A stretch of 64,000 nucleotides of DNA from positions 78,964-142,963 of the forward strand of contig DATJAY010000039.1 in NCBI GenBank assembly GCA_035515795.1, given 5' to 3'. Origin of the DNA: Candidatus Acidiferrales bacterium (GTDB taxonomy: Bacteria > Bacteroidota > Ignavibacteria > Kryptoniales > JAKASW01). Below the pieces are notes generated by a model. The model searched no databases. It was not told the DNA's origin and worked only from the letters and a program-made list of their open reading frames with translations. This document shows positions 8,950 through 17,278 of this stretch, piece after piece. Position numbers and translations under genes: made by a program. Positions within the stretch are counted from its first letter, which is position 1; every line of letters starts with the position of its first letter.

Positions 8950-10361
8950 TTGCGATTGACGAAGTCGTTGAGCTGAAAATCGATTCTATCGCGCTTGAAG
9001 GAAAAGCGATAGCAAAAATAGATGGCTATGTCATATTTGTTTCCGGCGGCGTTCCCGGCGACATTGTGAAAGCAAAGGTCTTCAAGCGCAAGCGAGATTA
9101 TGCAGAAGCAAAGGTGGTTGAAATAGTAAAGCCTTCCTCATTCCGCGCCGTACCACGGTGTCGTTACTTCGGAATCTGCGGCGGCTGCAAATGGCAAAAT
9201 CTTGATTATGAAGAACAAATCCGATTTAAGCGTCAGCAAGTGATCGATGTGTTCGAAAGAATCGGCGGCCTTGAAATTGAAGTGGCGAAAACTATCGGTG
9301 CGGGCGAAGTATATGAATACCGTAACAAGCTCGAGCTTACGTTCTCCGATAATCCGTTCAGGATACTGGAGCATGATACGGGCGAGGTCGCTCTCGGTTT
9401 TCATTCGCCGGGAAGGTATGATAAGACGATAGATGTCGAACATTGCCACCTTGCGGACAAAAATGTCAATGATGTGATAAACTGGTTCCGCGACGCGATC
9501 GCGCCGGATTCTAAACTGAGACGTGAACTCGGTCTAACGATTTATAATTCCGAGAAACATTCCGGGTTGCTCAGGTTTTTGACCGTAAGAAAATCATTTG
9601 CAACAGAAGAATTGATGGTTAGCCTGACCGTGTTGGAGGAAAATGGTATCATTGACGGACTTGCTTCGAGACTGCACGACGAGTTGCGGTTCGTCTCGAC
9701 GTTTGCTTCGATTGTCAATTCGACTCGCGCGCAGATTGCTTCGGGGAGAATATGGAAGACGCATTTCGGAAGCGGTTACATCACCGACAAGATTGGGAAT
9801 TATTCTTTCAGAATTTCTCCGCTTTCATTTTTTCAGACAAATACCCGTCAGGCTGAGGAACTCTACAAAGTTGTCAAAACGAATTTGAATGAGAATATGA
9901 GAATAATCTTCGATCTTTACAGTGGGACGGGAAGCATATCCTTGTATTTATCTGCGCTTGCGGAAGAAATCTGTGGATTTGAGCTCGTTGAATCAGCGGT
10001 GAGAGATGCGAACGAAAATGCAGACTTAAACGGAGTCAGAAACGTCAAGTTTATTCAAACAGACCTGCTCGATCTCTTCAAAGGAAGAGATATTCTAGAA
10101 AACTTCTCGAGGCAATCTCTTCCGATGCCCGGGATAATTGTTTTGGACCCGCCGCGAAGCGGACTGCATCCGAAAATAGCGGCGAATATTCATCTGCTCG
10201 GTGCGAAGAAAATTATCTACGTCAGTTGCAACCCGGCAACGCAGGCGAGAGATGCAAAAGAAATTGTCTCAAAGGGATATAAACCGGTAAGGTCACAGCC
10301 TGTCGACATGTTTCCCCAGACACACCATATTGAAAATGTTCTGACACTGCAAAAGGCTTAA
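8946..10361 (+). CDS. rlmD: RNA (uracil-5-)-methyltransferase, RlmD/RumA type
   Basis: This 471-residue enzyme makes 5-methyluridine in RNA (23S U1939 or U747, or tRNA U54 for relatives). It begins with a TRAM domain (residues 1-65), followed by the iron-sulfur cysteines C72, C78 and C81 (CRYFGICGGC) and C167 (EHCHL) that would hold a 4Fe-4S cluster. The C-terminal half is an AdoMet fold with DLYSGTGSISL and the catalytic cysteine in YVSCNPATQARD, preceded by LDPPRSGL. All functional residues are present. Which uridine is modified cannot be told from sequence alone, so the symbol is the best family guess. It overlaps the glycerate kinase stop by four bases. Confidence 0.9.
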   Translation: MIAIDEVVELKIDSIALEGKAIAKIDGYVIFVSGGVPGDIVKAKVFKRKRDYAEAKVVEIVKPSSFRAVPRCRYFGICGGCKWQNLDYEEQIRFKRQQVIDVFERIGGLEIEVAKTIGAGEVYEYRNKLELTFSDNPFRILEHDTGEVALGFHSPGRYDKTIDVEHCHLADKNVNDVINWFRDAIAPDSKLRRELGLTIYNSEKHSGLLRFLTVRKSFATEELMVSLTVLEENGIIDGLASRLHDELRFVSTFASIVNSTRAQIASGRIWKTHFGSGYITDKIGNYSFRISPLSFFQTNTRQAEELYKVVKTNLNENMRIIFDLYSGTGSISLYLSALAEEICGFELVESAVRDANENADLNGVRNVKFIQTDLLDLFKGRDILENFSRQSLPMPGIIVLDPPRSGLHPKIAANIHLLGAKKIIYVSCNPATQARDAKEIVSKGYKPVRSQPVDMFPQTHHIENVLTLQKA

Positions 10362-10370
10362 TACCTTTGC
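10349..10370. terminator. Hairpin across the rlmD stop codon
   Basis: GCAAAAGG (10349-10356) can pair with CCTTTGC (10364-10370) with one bulged base; the loop includes the TAA stop of the methyltransferase gene. It lies between two convergent genes, so it may end transcription on both strands. No T-tract follows. Confidence 0.4.
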
Positions 10371-10377
10371 GGGAGGA

Positions 10378-11574
10378 TTAGTTGGCTCGGACTTTCTCTG
10401 CTTTACGTCCGCCTTTTTCATCTCTGATTTTTTCCGCATAGTGAATCGCGGCTGAGTGGATCTTCTCCAGATCGATCATCTTGATGCACTCCAGGTCATA
10501 AGGACAGACCTTTTTCCAACAGGGTGAGCAGAAGAGCCCCTGAGGAATAAACTTTTCGCCGCGATCGTAGAGATCGATTTCAGTCCAGCAGCTCAATCCA
10601 AACCACACCAGGACATGTTTTCTAAGTGCAATCGCCAGATGCATCCCGTAACTGTCGCCGGTGATGACCACGTCTGAGGCATTTTCATAGACGATTCCCT
10701 TGCGAAGCCCTTCCGTCGTCGGCGTATTGAACAAGCGCGTCTTCAGCTCGGGATTGCGTTCGGTCGCCATGGAATAAATTTGCCTGTTGCGTTCCGTATC
10801 CTCGCGCCCGCCGAGGAGCAGCATTTTGATCCCCCCATCTTCGGAGAACATTTCTATCAACTGCAGATGCTGTGCGATGGTCATCTTCTTGTTCGGATAA
10901 AGGTCCGAACAGCCAGTATTGAAACCGACTACGACGTCGTGTTCATGTATACCTTTTGACCGTTTGTACCATGATGTCAGTTCCGTTTCTTCATCAGTCA
11001 ACTTCAGAACGTATTCGTCGCGGGCGTAAGGAAGCCGAAACGTCTCAGCGAGAATATCCTGACCCGTTTGCTGGTTGACTCTGAATTTTTCATAATCGTC
11101 TACTCCTAACAGATAGTTGTAGCTCGCTTCTTTGTTGAGCGGTATGATTTGCCCGTTCTCATTTAATCCGAATCCCAATTTCTTTTTCGCGTCCAGTCTC
11201 ATCGTCAGGGCCGCTGACTTCCGCGACTTATCGGCATTAAATACGAGGTCGAATCTCATCTGCTCCAGTATGAGCCAATTCTCCGCGTCCCAGACGAATA
11301 CATCATCGATATATGGATTCTCGTGAAGAAGAGGAGCGGCCGACTTCAGAGTGATCCAGCCAATGTAGCTGTCCGGATATTTTCTTTTTATCGGCGCGAG
11401 CTGCGCTGTTGTCATCAGCACATCGCCCATCGCATCCAGATTGACGATCAGGATTTTTGTCCCGAACGGTTTATCGGGATTCGCGCATTCGTCGTAACAA
11501 TTCTTGTACGGAAAGCATGGCTTGTAACCTGTAAACCTCCTGCAATCGGGGATATTGAATTCAAATACTTTCAT
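10378..11574 (-). CDS. Glycosyltransferase family 9 (heptosyltransferase-like), cysteine-rich ends
   Basis: The 398-residue protein has the GT9/GT-B layout of ADP-heptose:LPS heptosyltransferases. The N-terminal strand ILIVNLDAMGDVLMTTAQL carries the acceptor-side Asp-x-x-Gly-Asp motif, and the C-terminal donor domain has VVVGFNTGCSDLYPNKK and DVVITGDSYGMHLA. It would add a sugar to lipid A core or another glycan at the inner face of the membrane. Two features are unusual: an N-terminal cysteine cluster (C11, C20, C26, C30) before the GT domain, and a second cluster near the C-terminus (CSPCWKKVCPYDLEC). Together they could bind a metal or an iron-sulfur cluster; that is inference. It overlaps the upstream GT9 gene by 14 bases, so they form an operon. 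Confidence 0.85.
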   Translation of the reverse strand: MKVFEFNIPDCRRFTGYKPCFPYKNCYDECANPDKPFGTKILIVNLDAMGDVLMTTAQLAPIKRKYPDSYIGWITLKSAAPLLHENPYIDDVFVWDAENWLILEQMRFDLVFNADKSRKSAALTMRLDAKKKLGFGLNENGQIIPLNKEASYNYLLGVDDYEKFRVNQQTGQDILAETFRLPYARDEYVLKLTDEETELTSWYKRSKGIHEHDVVVGFNTGCSDLYPNKKMTIAQHLQLIEMFSEDGGIKMLLLGGREDTERNRQIYSMATERNPELKTRLFNTPTTEGLRKGIVYENASDVVITGDSYGMHLAIALRKHVLVWFGLSCWTEIDLYDRGEKFIPQGLFCSPCWKKVCPYDLECIKMIDLEKIHSAAIHYAEKIRDEKGGRKAEKVRAN

Positions 11575-12646
11575 CTAGTTTCCTCTCCTTAGAAAACCGG
11601 GGCGTGCTTTCCGCCGGCTTACCGCGCCTAATTTTTGAAATCAGGCATGTTAATTTCTCATAGACGATTTCGGCATCAAGCTCTTTCATGCACGGGTTTC
11701 CTATCGGGCATTTTGTTAAGTTGCATTCGAGACAGTCGAGCTTTTCATTCCTTGCGATTTCGGAAATGTTTCCGTAAGGTCCCTGCGAGCGCGGGTTGGT
11801 GGGCCCGAAAATCGCAAGCGTCGGAATATCTAAAGCTGCAGCTATGTGCATCGGGCCGGAATCGTTCGTGATTAAAAGGAGCGATTCGTCCATTATAGCC
11901 CCCATCTCGTGAAGCGAAGTCTCCGGGGCAAGGATGGAATTTGAGGACGAGGAAATGTCCTCTGCCTCAACCTTCTCCGACGGTCCGTAGAGTATAACCA
12001 CATCAAGATTCAGTCTGTCATGGATCATGAGGCAAAGGTCGATGAATTGGTCAGCCTTCCACCTTTTGATTTCCCAGCCGCCGCCGATATTTATCGTGAC
12101 GAAGGTTCCATGATGAAGGTCATGCTCTTCAAGAAATTTATTCCCAAAAAGCTTTGATGTTTCATCAAGATAAAATAAAGGCTGGGACTGTTGGATCGGG
12201 ATTCCGATTTGCCGAAGCGCGTCCAAATTGAACTCGACATTATGGTGCTCGCCGCTCCTTGAAGGCACGAGAATATTATAAGCAAACCTCCTCCACTTGA
12301 AAGGGTAGCCAATCCTGAACTTCGCACCGCTGCACAAGGTGATTATTGCCGTGCGGGGGTTTGCGAAAAGATCTATGATCAGATCGTAATTATTTTTTCT
12401 GACCCGCAAAATTATTGACACCGAAGATTGCGTTTGCGCGTTGAAGGAAACAACCTGGTCTATGAATGGATTACCGTTCAAGACGGATGCAGCAAAGCTC
12501 TCGACCAGAAAGTCGATATGAGCCGCGGGGAATTCCCATCTCAGGTTTGGCAGTACGGCAGTGGAAAGAAGCACATCGCCTATCGCCCGTGGCTTAATGA
12601 TAAGTATTCTTTTTATTTTTGATCTGTCGATATCAGATTCTTTCAT
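11561..12646 (-). CDS. Glycosyltransferase family 9 (heptosyltransferase-like)
   Basis: The 361-residue protein is a second GT9 enzyme. The N-terminal motif KRILIIKPRAIGDVLLSTAV and the C-terminal donor motif ITNDSGPMHIAAALDIPTLA followed by FGPTNPRSQGP are characteristic of heptosyltransferase I/II. It ends in a short cysteine patch (LDCLECNLTKCPIGNPC) that resembles the one in its partner. A longer start at 12697 exists but would add a stretch with no counterpart in the family; ATG at 12646 places the Rossmann strand nine residues in, as is usual. With its overlapping neighbour it probably builds the LPS core or a surface glycan. The 70 bases upstream separate it from the divergent PorV/PorQ gene. 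Confidence 0.88.
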   Translation of the reverse strand: MKESDIDRSKIKRILIIKPRAIGDVLLSTAVLPNLRWEFPAAHIDFLVESFAASVLNGNPFIDQVVSFNAQTQSSVSIILRVRKNNYDLIIDLFANPRTAIITLCSGAKFRIGYPFKWRRFAYNILVPSRSGEHHNVEFNLDALRQIGIPIQQSQPLFYLDETSKLFGNKFLEEHDLHHGTFVTINIGGGWEIKRWKADQFIDLCLMIHDRLNLDVVILYGPSEKVEAEDISSSSNSILAPETSLHEMGAIMDESLLLITNDSGPMHIAAALDIPTLAIFGPTNPRSQGPYGNISEIARNEKLDCLECNLTKCPIGNPCMKELDAEIVYEKLTCLISKIRRGKPAESTPRFSKERKLDESI

Positions 12647-12716
12647 GGGTTGCGCACAAAATATAATCAATAAAGGTGGTCTTGAAAAATACGACAACCG
12701 CGGCTACATTTATGCA

Positions 12717-13643
12717 ATGAAAATTTTGTTGTTTTCGGTTGTTTTATTAATGGCAAGTTCCGCTTTCTCTCAGTCGGCCTACGATTTTCTTAACATCGAT
12801 GTCAGTGCCCGAGAAGCGTCTCTGGCGGGAAGCGCGATGTCGCGAACGGATGATCCAACCGGATTCTATTATAATCCCGCGGTTTCTGTCGGAGCAAAAG
12901 ACCGAGCAGTAACCTTCGGTTTTCTTAAACATGTCCTCGATATCAATGCGGGATATCTTTTCTCGACGTTCCAGCTTCAAGACGAGGGATATTTCGGAGT
13001 CGGCATCAGCTACATCAATTACGGCAGCTTTACTTACCTGGACAACGACGACAACGCATTCGGAAACTTCAGTGCCGGCGATGTCGCCTTGACATTGAAT
13101 TATTCAAATTATCTCGCGAACAATTTCAGCTACGGATTTAACATAAGGGGTATCTATTCTTCGATAGCATCGTATTCTTCTTCGGCAGCGGCGTTTGATG
13201 CAGGCCTGTATTATGATTTCCCTGAGAATCTTTTTGGGATTGGCTTTTCAATCGTCAACGTCGGCACCCAAGTCACAAAATATCGGAGTACGCAGGAGAC
13301 ATTGCCTTTTGACATGCGGCTAGGTGTGTCAAAACAGCTTGAGCATTTACCCCTCGTTTTGAATTTGGCTTTCCAACATCTCGGCGATCCGAACCTGAGT
13401 GCGACGGACAAACTTCGCTCGTTCGTCATCGGAGGCGAGTTTTTGCTCTCTGAAAATTTCCACGCGCGGATCGGCTACAATAATCTTGAGCATCAGCAAA
13501 TGAAGATCGGACTTACTTCAGGCATCGAGGGACTTTCTTTCGGCGTCGGATTGAATATCATGGGGTACGGTTTTGATTATGCGTATTCTTCGTGGGGAAA
13601 AATCGGCGGGCTGCACAGAGTGAATGTGACAACATCGTTTTAG
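12717..13643 (+). CDS. PorV/PorQ-family outer-membrane protein
   Basis: The 308-residue protein has a signal peptide (MKILLFSVVLLMASSAFSQ, cleavage after SQ) and then the family opening AYDFLNIDVSAREASLAGSA followed by DDPTGFYYNPA. This matches the PorV/PorQ group, outer-membrane beta-barrels linked to type IX secretion. The rest is alternating aromatic/glycine strands typical of a barrel (FGVGISYINYGSF, FHARIGYNNL) and it ends in F (VTTSF), as many barrels do. PorQ-like length fits. The reading frame is open upstream to 12561 but ATG 12717 gives the signal peptide directly. Its presence agrees with the type IX sorting domain on the protein at 28.2-31.6 kb. The exact paralogue cannot be fixed. 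Confidence 0.85.
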   Translation: MKILLFSVVLLMASSAFSQSAYDFLNIDVSAREASLAGSAMSRTDDPTGFYYNPAVSVGAKDRAVTFGFLKHVLDINAGYLFSTFQLQDEGYFGVGISYINYGSFTYLDNDDNAFGNFSAGDVALTLNYSNYLANNFSYGFNIRGIYSSIASYSSSAAAFDAGLYYDFPENLFGIGFSIVNVGTQVTKYRSTQETLPFDMRLGVSKQLEHLPLVLNLAFQHLGDPNLSATDKLRSFVIGGEFLLSENFHARIGYNNLEHQQMKIGLTSGIEGLSFGVGLNIMGYGFDYAYSSWGKIGGLHRVNVTTSF

Positions 13644-13726
13644 AAACGCACAGACCATCCGAGAAAATTGTTCTTGACGATATTCTTGAAAATCATTTCC
13701 AGATAAGATAGATTCATATCACAAAG

Positions 13727-14509
13727 ATGAACAGTCGAGCTCGTTTTTTGCTGAGAATATTATGGTCGAACCTTGCCAAGAAGTTCTACATTTTTCTTGT
13801 CATTTTTATGGCGCTGTTTTCATTGATGAACTGGTACATAATGCCATGGTACGTCAACGATGGAGGAACCGTAACGGTTCCGGATGTTGCCGGTTTGAAT
13901 GAGGTGGAAGCGAGACATGCGCTCGATACTCTGGGGCTGCAATTCCAGCTTGGCGGAACAAAGGAGAGCAAGCTTCCCCCAAATACAGTATTATCACAGA
14001 ATCCGGAGGCGGGCTCCGTAGTAAAACACGGGAGGCGCGTCTACCTGGTGTTGAGCGGCGGAGTGGAGAGGTCTTCAATCCCTGATTTGCAGGGGCATAC
14101 ACAGCGCGAGGCACAATTCATGCTCGAGAGGGCCGGGTTTAGATTGGGAAGCGTGACTTCTGATTCGTCAAGCGCGTTTCCTCAAAATGTAGTAATGTCG
14201 CAGTCGATTCCGCCGAACACCATGGCCGTTTCCGGCACAATGGTGGCAATAATAGTTTCAAGCGGGCCTCCGGTAGCCGGCCAAGTTGCCATACCGGATT
14301 TGGTGGGAAGGCCGTTGTCGGAAGCTCAGAAAATTATTTCTAATTCCGGTTTCATCCTCGGGAAGATTACTTTTCAGCCGAGCACGAAGTTGGTACCTAA
14401 CACTGTGCTTGAACAGTATCCCCGCTCGAACGAACCCGCGGCCAGAGGAACTCATATTGATTTGTTCGTCTCATCCATTGCAAGCCAGAAACAAGTCAAG
14501 GAGAATTGA
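13727..14509 (+). CDS. Membrane-anchored PASTA-domain protein
   Basis: The 260-residue protein has a short cytoplasmic N-terminus, one membrane segment (about residues 18-42, FYIFLVIFMALFSLMNWYI) and then three PASTA domains in the periplasm: about 50-116, 117-184 and 187-254. Each starts with a PD(V/L)xG motif (VPDVAGLNEVEA, IPDLQGHTQREA, IPDLVGRPLSEA). PASTA domains bind peptidoglycan or muropeptides in kinases and penicillin-binding proteins; here there is no kinase or transpeptidase domain, so it is a stand-alone form known in Bacteroidota. A cell-wall-linked role is inferred. Its TGA stop lies just before the rpe start and shares the same ribosome-binding region. Confidence 0.88.
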   Translation: MNSRARFLLRILWSNLAKKFYIFLVIFMALFSLMNWYIMPWYVNDGGTVTVPDVAGLNEVEARHALDTLGLQFQLGGTKESKLPPNTVLSQNPEAGSVVKHGRRVYLVLSGGVERSSIPDLQGHTQREAQFMLERAGFRLGSVTSDSSSAFPQNVVMSQSIPPNTMAVSGTMVAIIVSSGPPVAGQVAIPDLVGRPLSEAQKIISNSGFILGKITFQPSTKLVPNTVLEQYPRSNEPAARGTHIDLFVSSIASQKQVKEN

Positions 14510-14511
14510 CA

Positions 14512-15171
14512 TTGGGAACGAACTCGACAAAAGTTGCACCCTCGATTCTCGCCGCCGATTTCACGAAACTCGGAGAGCAGATTCGTCTTGCTGAAAAAGG
14601 CGGGGCGGACTGGATTCACATTGATGTAATGGACGGCCACTTCGTTCCAAATTTGACTTTCGGACCGATGATCGTTTCGACCGTAAACCAGCTTACGGAC
14701 AAAACCCTCGATGTGCACTTGATGATTGAGAATCCTGATTTCTTTCTGGAGGATTTCGTAAAGGCCGGGGCTGACCGGCTCGTCGTCCACTATGAAGCTG
14801 TCGTTCACTTAAACAACATCATCAACAGGATAAAGAAGCTTGGAGCAAAAGCGGGAGTTGCAATCAACCCTTCGACGCCAATTGATGTCCTGAAGGAGAT
14901 CATCAGCGATGCCGATCAGATCCTTGTGATGTCGGTGAATCCGGGGTTTGGAGGGCAGAGGTTTATAGAGAGTTCATATCGAAGATTATCGGAAGTCAAG
15001 GCTCTTGTGCCGAAGGGGAAGGAAGTTTATATCGAAGTCGACGGTGGAGTTGCTCCGGAGAATGCTTCGCAGCTCGTGAGGGCGGGGGCAAACGTACTGA
15101 TCGCGGGTACATCAGTCTTCAAATCAGAAGATATTCCGGGCGCAGTAAGAAAACTAAAAGCGGCTCAGTAA
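14512..15171 (+). CDS. rpe: Ribulose-phosphate 3-epimerase
   Basis: The 219-residue TIM-barrel enzyme interconverts ribulose 5-phosphate and xylulose 5-phosphate in the pentose phosphate pathway. Signatures are VAPSILAADFTKLGEQ, the metal-binding HIDVMDGHFVPNLTFGP region, VHLMIENP, and the phosphate loops VNPGFGGQRF and DGGV. Two TTG codons are possible starts, 14506 and 14512; the AAGGAG at 14498-14503 is 2 bases from the first and 8 from the second, so 14512 is chosen. It follows the PASTA gene by 2 bases and is likely coupled to it. Length is normal. Confidence 0.95.
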   Translation: MGTNSTKVAPSILAADFTKLGEQIRLAEKGGADWIHIDVMDGHFVPNLTFGPMIVSTVNQLTDKTLDVHLMIENPDFFLEDFVKAGADRLVVHYEAVVHLNNIINRIKKLGAKAGVAINPSTPIDVLKEIISDADQILVMSVNPGFGGQRFIESSYRRLSEVKALVPKGKEVYIEVDGGVAPENASQLVRAGANVLIAGTSVFKSEDIPGAVRKLKAAQ

Positions 15172-15189
15172 AACTTTTGTGGCCGCTTT
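15157..15189 (+). terminator. Hairpin spanning the rpe stop codon
   Basis: AAAGCGGC (15157-15164) and GCCGCTTT (15182-15189) form a perfect 8-bp stem whose 17-base loop holds the TAA stop of rpe. It could end the PASTA-rpe transcript; no T-tract is present. Confidence 0.45.
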
Positions 15190-15260
15190 GCCGCGGCATT
15201 GGTCGAAACATTCCAAGTCCATCGCAAAGTTGGCTAAGCTCAATCGGAGATTCCACTTCC

Positions 15261-16622
15261 ATGAAGGAACACATCAGGATCGCTTCGGGGCAGGGTTATT
15301 GGGGTGACCTCCCGCAGGCGCCTTATTGGCAGGTCAGCAAAGGTCCGATCGATTATCTCGTAATGGACTACCTTGCCGAGGTAACCATGTCCATTTTGCA
15401 GAAACAAAAGTCGCGCGATCCAAAGCTCGGATACGCAAAGGATCTGCTCACGACCATGGAGCAAATACTCCCGATAGTCATTGAGAAAAATATAAAAATC
15501 ATAACAAACGGTGGAGGGGTGAATCCGCGATCGTGTCGTGATGCTATTTATGAAATTGCGAAGAAATGCGGCGCAAAAGGGTTGAAGATAGGCATCGTCC
15601 ACGGAGATGATATATATGACCGAATCGACGACCTGCTGAACTCCGGGACAGACTTGAAAAATATGGATACGGGCGAGACTCTGCGAAGTGTTCGCGAACA
15701 TCTGCGAAGCGCCAATGTTTACTTCGGTGCATTTCCCATCGCACAGGCATTGAAGGAAGGAGCGCAGATTGTTCTGACCGGCAGGACCACCGATACCGGC
15801 CTGTCGCTTGCGCCGATGATCTACGAGTTCGGGTGGAACGAAACCGCTTATGATAAGCTTGCGGCGGGAATCGTCGCCGGCCATATTCTGGAATGCGGAG
15901 GCCAATCTTCGGGCGGAAATTTCTTGAAAGATTGGAAAAGGGTTCCGGATCTTGCAAACATTGGATTTCCTATTGCTGAAGCTTCTCCGGATGGGACTTT
16001 TTACATTACGAAGCATGATGCTACAGGCGGCATGGTGTCCGTTGACACTGTCAAGGAACAACTGATTTATGAGATCGGCGACCCGAAAGAGTATATCACA
16101 CCGGAAGTTGTGGCGGATTTTACGACGATCAATCTGGAACAGGCAGGACAAAACCGAGTAAAAGTGTTTGGCATTAAAGGTAAGGCGCCAACGGATTTCT
16201 ACAAGGTTTCGATGTCGTACCTGGATGGTTATTACGCTGTCGGAACATTAACTTACGGCTGGCCCGAAGCATTGGAAAAGGCGCAGCTCGCTGACAAGAT
16301 CATAAGGCAGCGGCTGAAAGATTTGGGATTCGACTATGATGAGTTCAATACCGAATTCCTGGGGTACGATTCGTGCCATGGCCCGCTGAGTCCGAGACCG
16401 GTTGATATCAATGAAATAGTCTTGCGAGTCGCAGTCAGGAGCAAGGATGAAGACGCCGTCGATGCGTTTGGAAGACAGCTTGTCCCGCTTGTGCTGACAG
16501 GTCCGCCGACAGTCACAGGTTTCGGGAGCGGTCGTCCGAAGCCGCAGGAAGTTATTGCGTACTGGCCGTCGCTGATAAAAAAATCTCTGGTGAATCCTGT
16601 GGTGGAAGTCGTTGAGTTGTAA
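15261..16622 (+). CDS. AtuA-type protein (DUF1446), large component
   Basis: The 453-residue protein matches the AtuA/DUF1446 family, named after the acyclic terpene utilisation gene of Pseudomonas; its biochemical activity is not established. Visible landmarks are RIASGQGYWGDLP at the N-terminus, the glycine-rich ITNGGGVNPRSC near 75-87, LKIGIVHGDD, and ILTGRTTDTGLSLAP-like sequence near 175-190. The reading frame is open back to 15177, but ATG 15261 begins the conserved domain and has GGAG 11 bases upstream. In many genomes AtuA is one long chain with a small C-terminal domain; here that domain is a separate gene 53 bases downstream. Likely role: a step of branched acid or acyl-CoA catabolism, by analogy only. 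Confidence 0.85.
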   Translation: MKEHIRIASGQGYWGDLPQAPYWQVSKGPIDYLVMDYLAEVTMSILQKQKSRDPKLGYAKDLLTTMEQILPIVIEKNIKIITNGGGVNPRSCRDAIYEIAKKCGAKGLKIGIVHGDDIYDRIDDLLNSGTDLKNMDTGETLRSVREHLRSANVYFGAFPIAQALKEGAQIVLTGRTTDTGLSLAPMIYEFGWNETAYDKLAAGIVAGHILECGGQSSGGNFLKDWKRVPDLANIGFPIAEASPDGTFYITKHDATGGMVSVDTVKEQLIYEIGDPKEYITPEVVADFTTINLEQAGQNRVKVFGIKGKAPTDFYKVSMSYLDGYYAVGTLTYGWPEALEKAQLADKIIRQRLKDLGFDYDEFNTEFLGYDSCHGPLSPRPVDINEIVLRVAVRSKDEDAVDAFGRQLVPLVLTGPPTVTGFGSGRPKPQEVIAYWPSLIKKSLVNPVVEVVEL

Positions 16623-16675
16623 GATTCCAATTTTGAATTGTCGAATGAAGATTTAGGATTTAAAATTCGGTATTT

Positions 16676-17011
16676 ATGAAAAGGGTTCAATTGCTGAAGC
16701 TGGCTCACGCCCGAAGCGGCGACAAAGGCGATGCTTCGAACATCGGTCTAATAGCACGCAGGCCGGAATACTACCCGATTCTCAAGGAAAAAGTGACCGC
16801 CGAAGTCGTTAGAAGACATTTCGCAGGAATCTGTAAGGGGGAAGTGGATCGTTTTGAACTGCCGAACCTGCATGCGTTGAATTTTCTGCTGCACGAGGCC
16901 CTTGGTGGCGGCGGCACAGTGTCGCTCAGAAACGACGCTCAGGGAAAGACATTGAGCACGGCGCTATTGAGACTTGAGATCGAAGTGCCGGACGATTTTC
17001 CTCTAGATTAG
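16676..17011 (+). CDS. AtuA-like C-terminal domain protein
   Basis: This 111-residue protein corresponds to the ferredoxin-fold domain found at the C-terminus of long AtuA proteins. The signature is LLKLAHARSGDKGDASNIG at residues 5-23, where the Arg-Ser-Gly-Asp-Lys-Gly-Asp core is strongly conserved, followed by NLHALNFLLHEALGGGGTVSL. Its place directly downstream of the DUF1446 gene, on the same strand, supports a two-subunit enzyme. The 53-base spacer is AT-rich and could carry its ribosome site, though none is strong. Activity of the pair is unknown. Confidence 0.85.
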   Translation: MKRVQLLKLAHARSGDKGDASNIGLIARRPEYYPILKEKVTAEVVRRHFAGICKGEVDRFELPNLHALNFLLHEALGGGGTVSLRNDAQGKTLSTALLRLEIEVPDDFPLD

Positions 17012-17278
17012 ACTTCGTTTGAGTGCCACTTGTATTTCGCAAGAAGTGGAAGTGTGTCGTAATCCCTGCTGAAATTCTTATCTCTATCCCTATGGCCCAC
17101 AAACCTCCATGAGAACTTATCAGAATGCACGTTTGTTACTTCCTTTGGTGTCAAGTCGCTGGCGAATCATCTCATATCACATGAGTCCGATTAGTCGTTG
17201 ATGTATTCGGCGGCTCGCACAAACGGTTCCTCCTGACAACGAATAGACAACAAGTCTTCTTTTTGCTCGTTCCGGGAA

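Noticed and set aside
12561..12716. Longer N-terminus for the PorV/PorQ protein
   Set aside because: It would overlap the divergent GT9 gene and hide a proper signal peptide that starts at 12717.
15240..16151. 303-residue minus-strand reading frame inside the AtuA gene
   Set aside because: Antisense shadow of a protein with clear family motifs.
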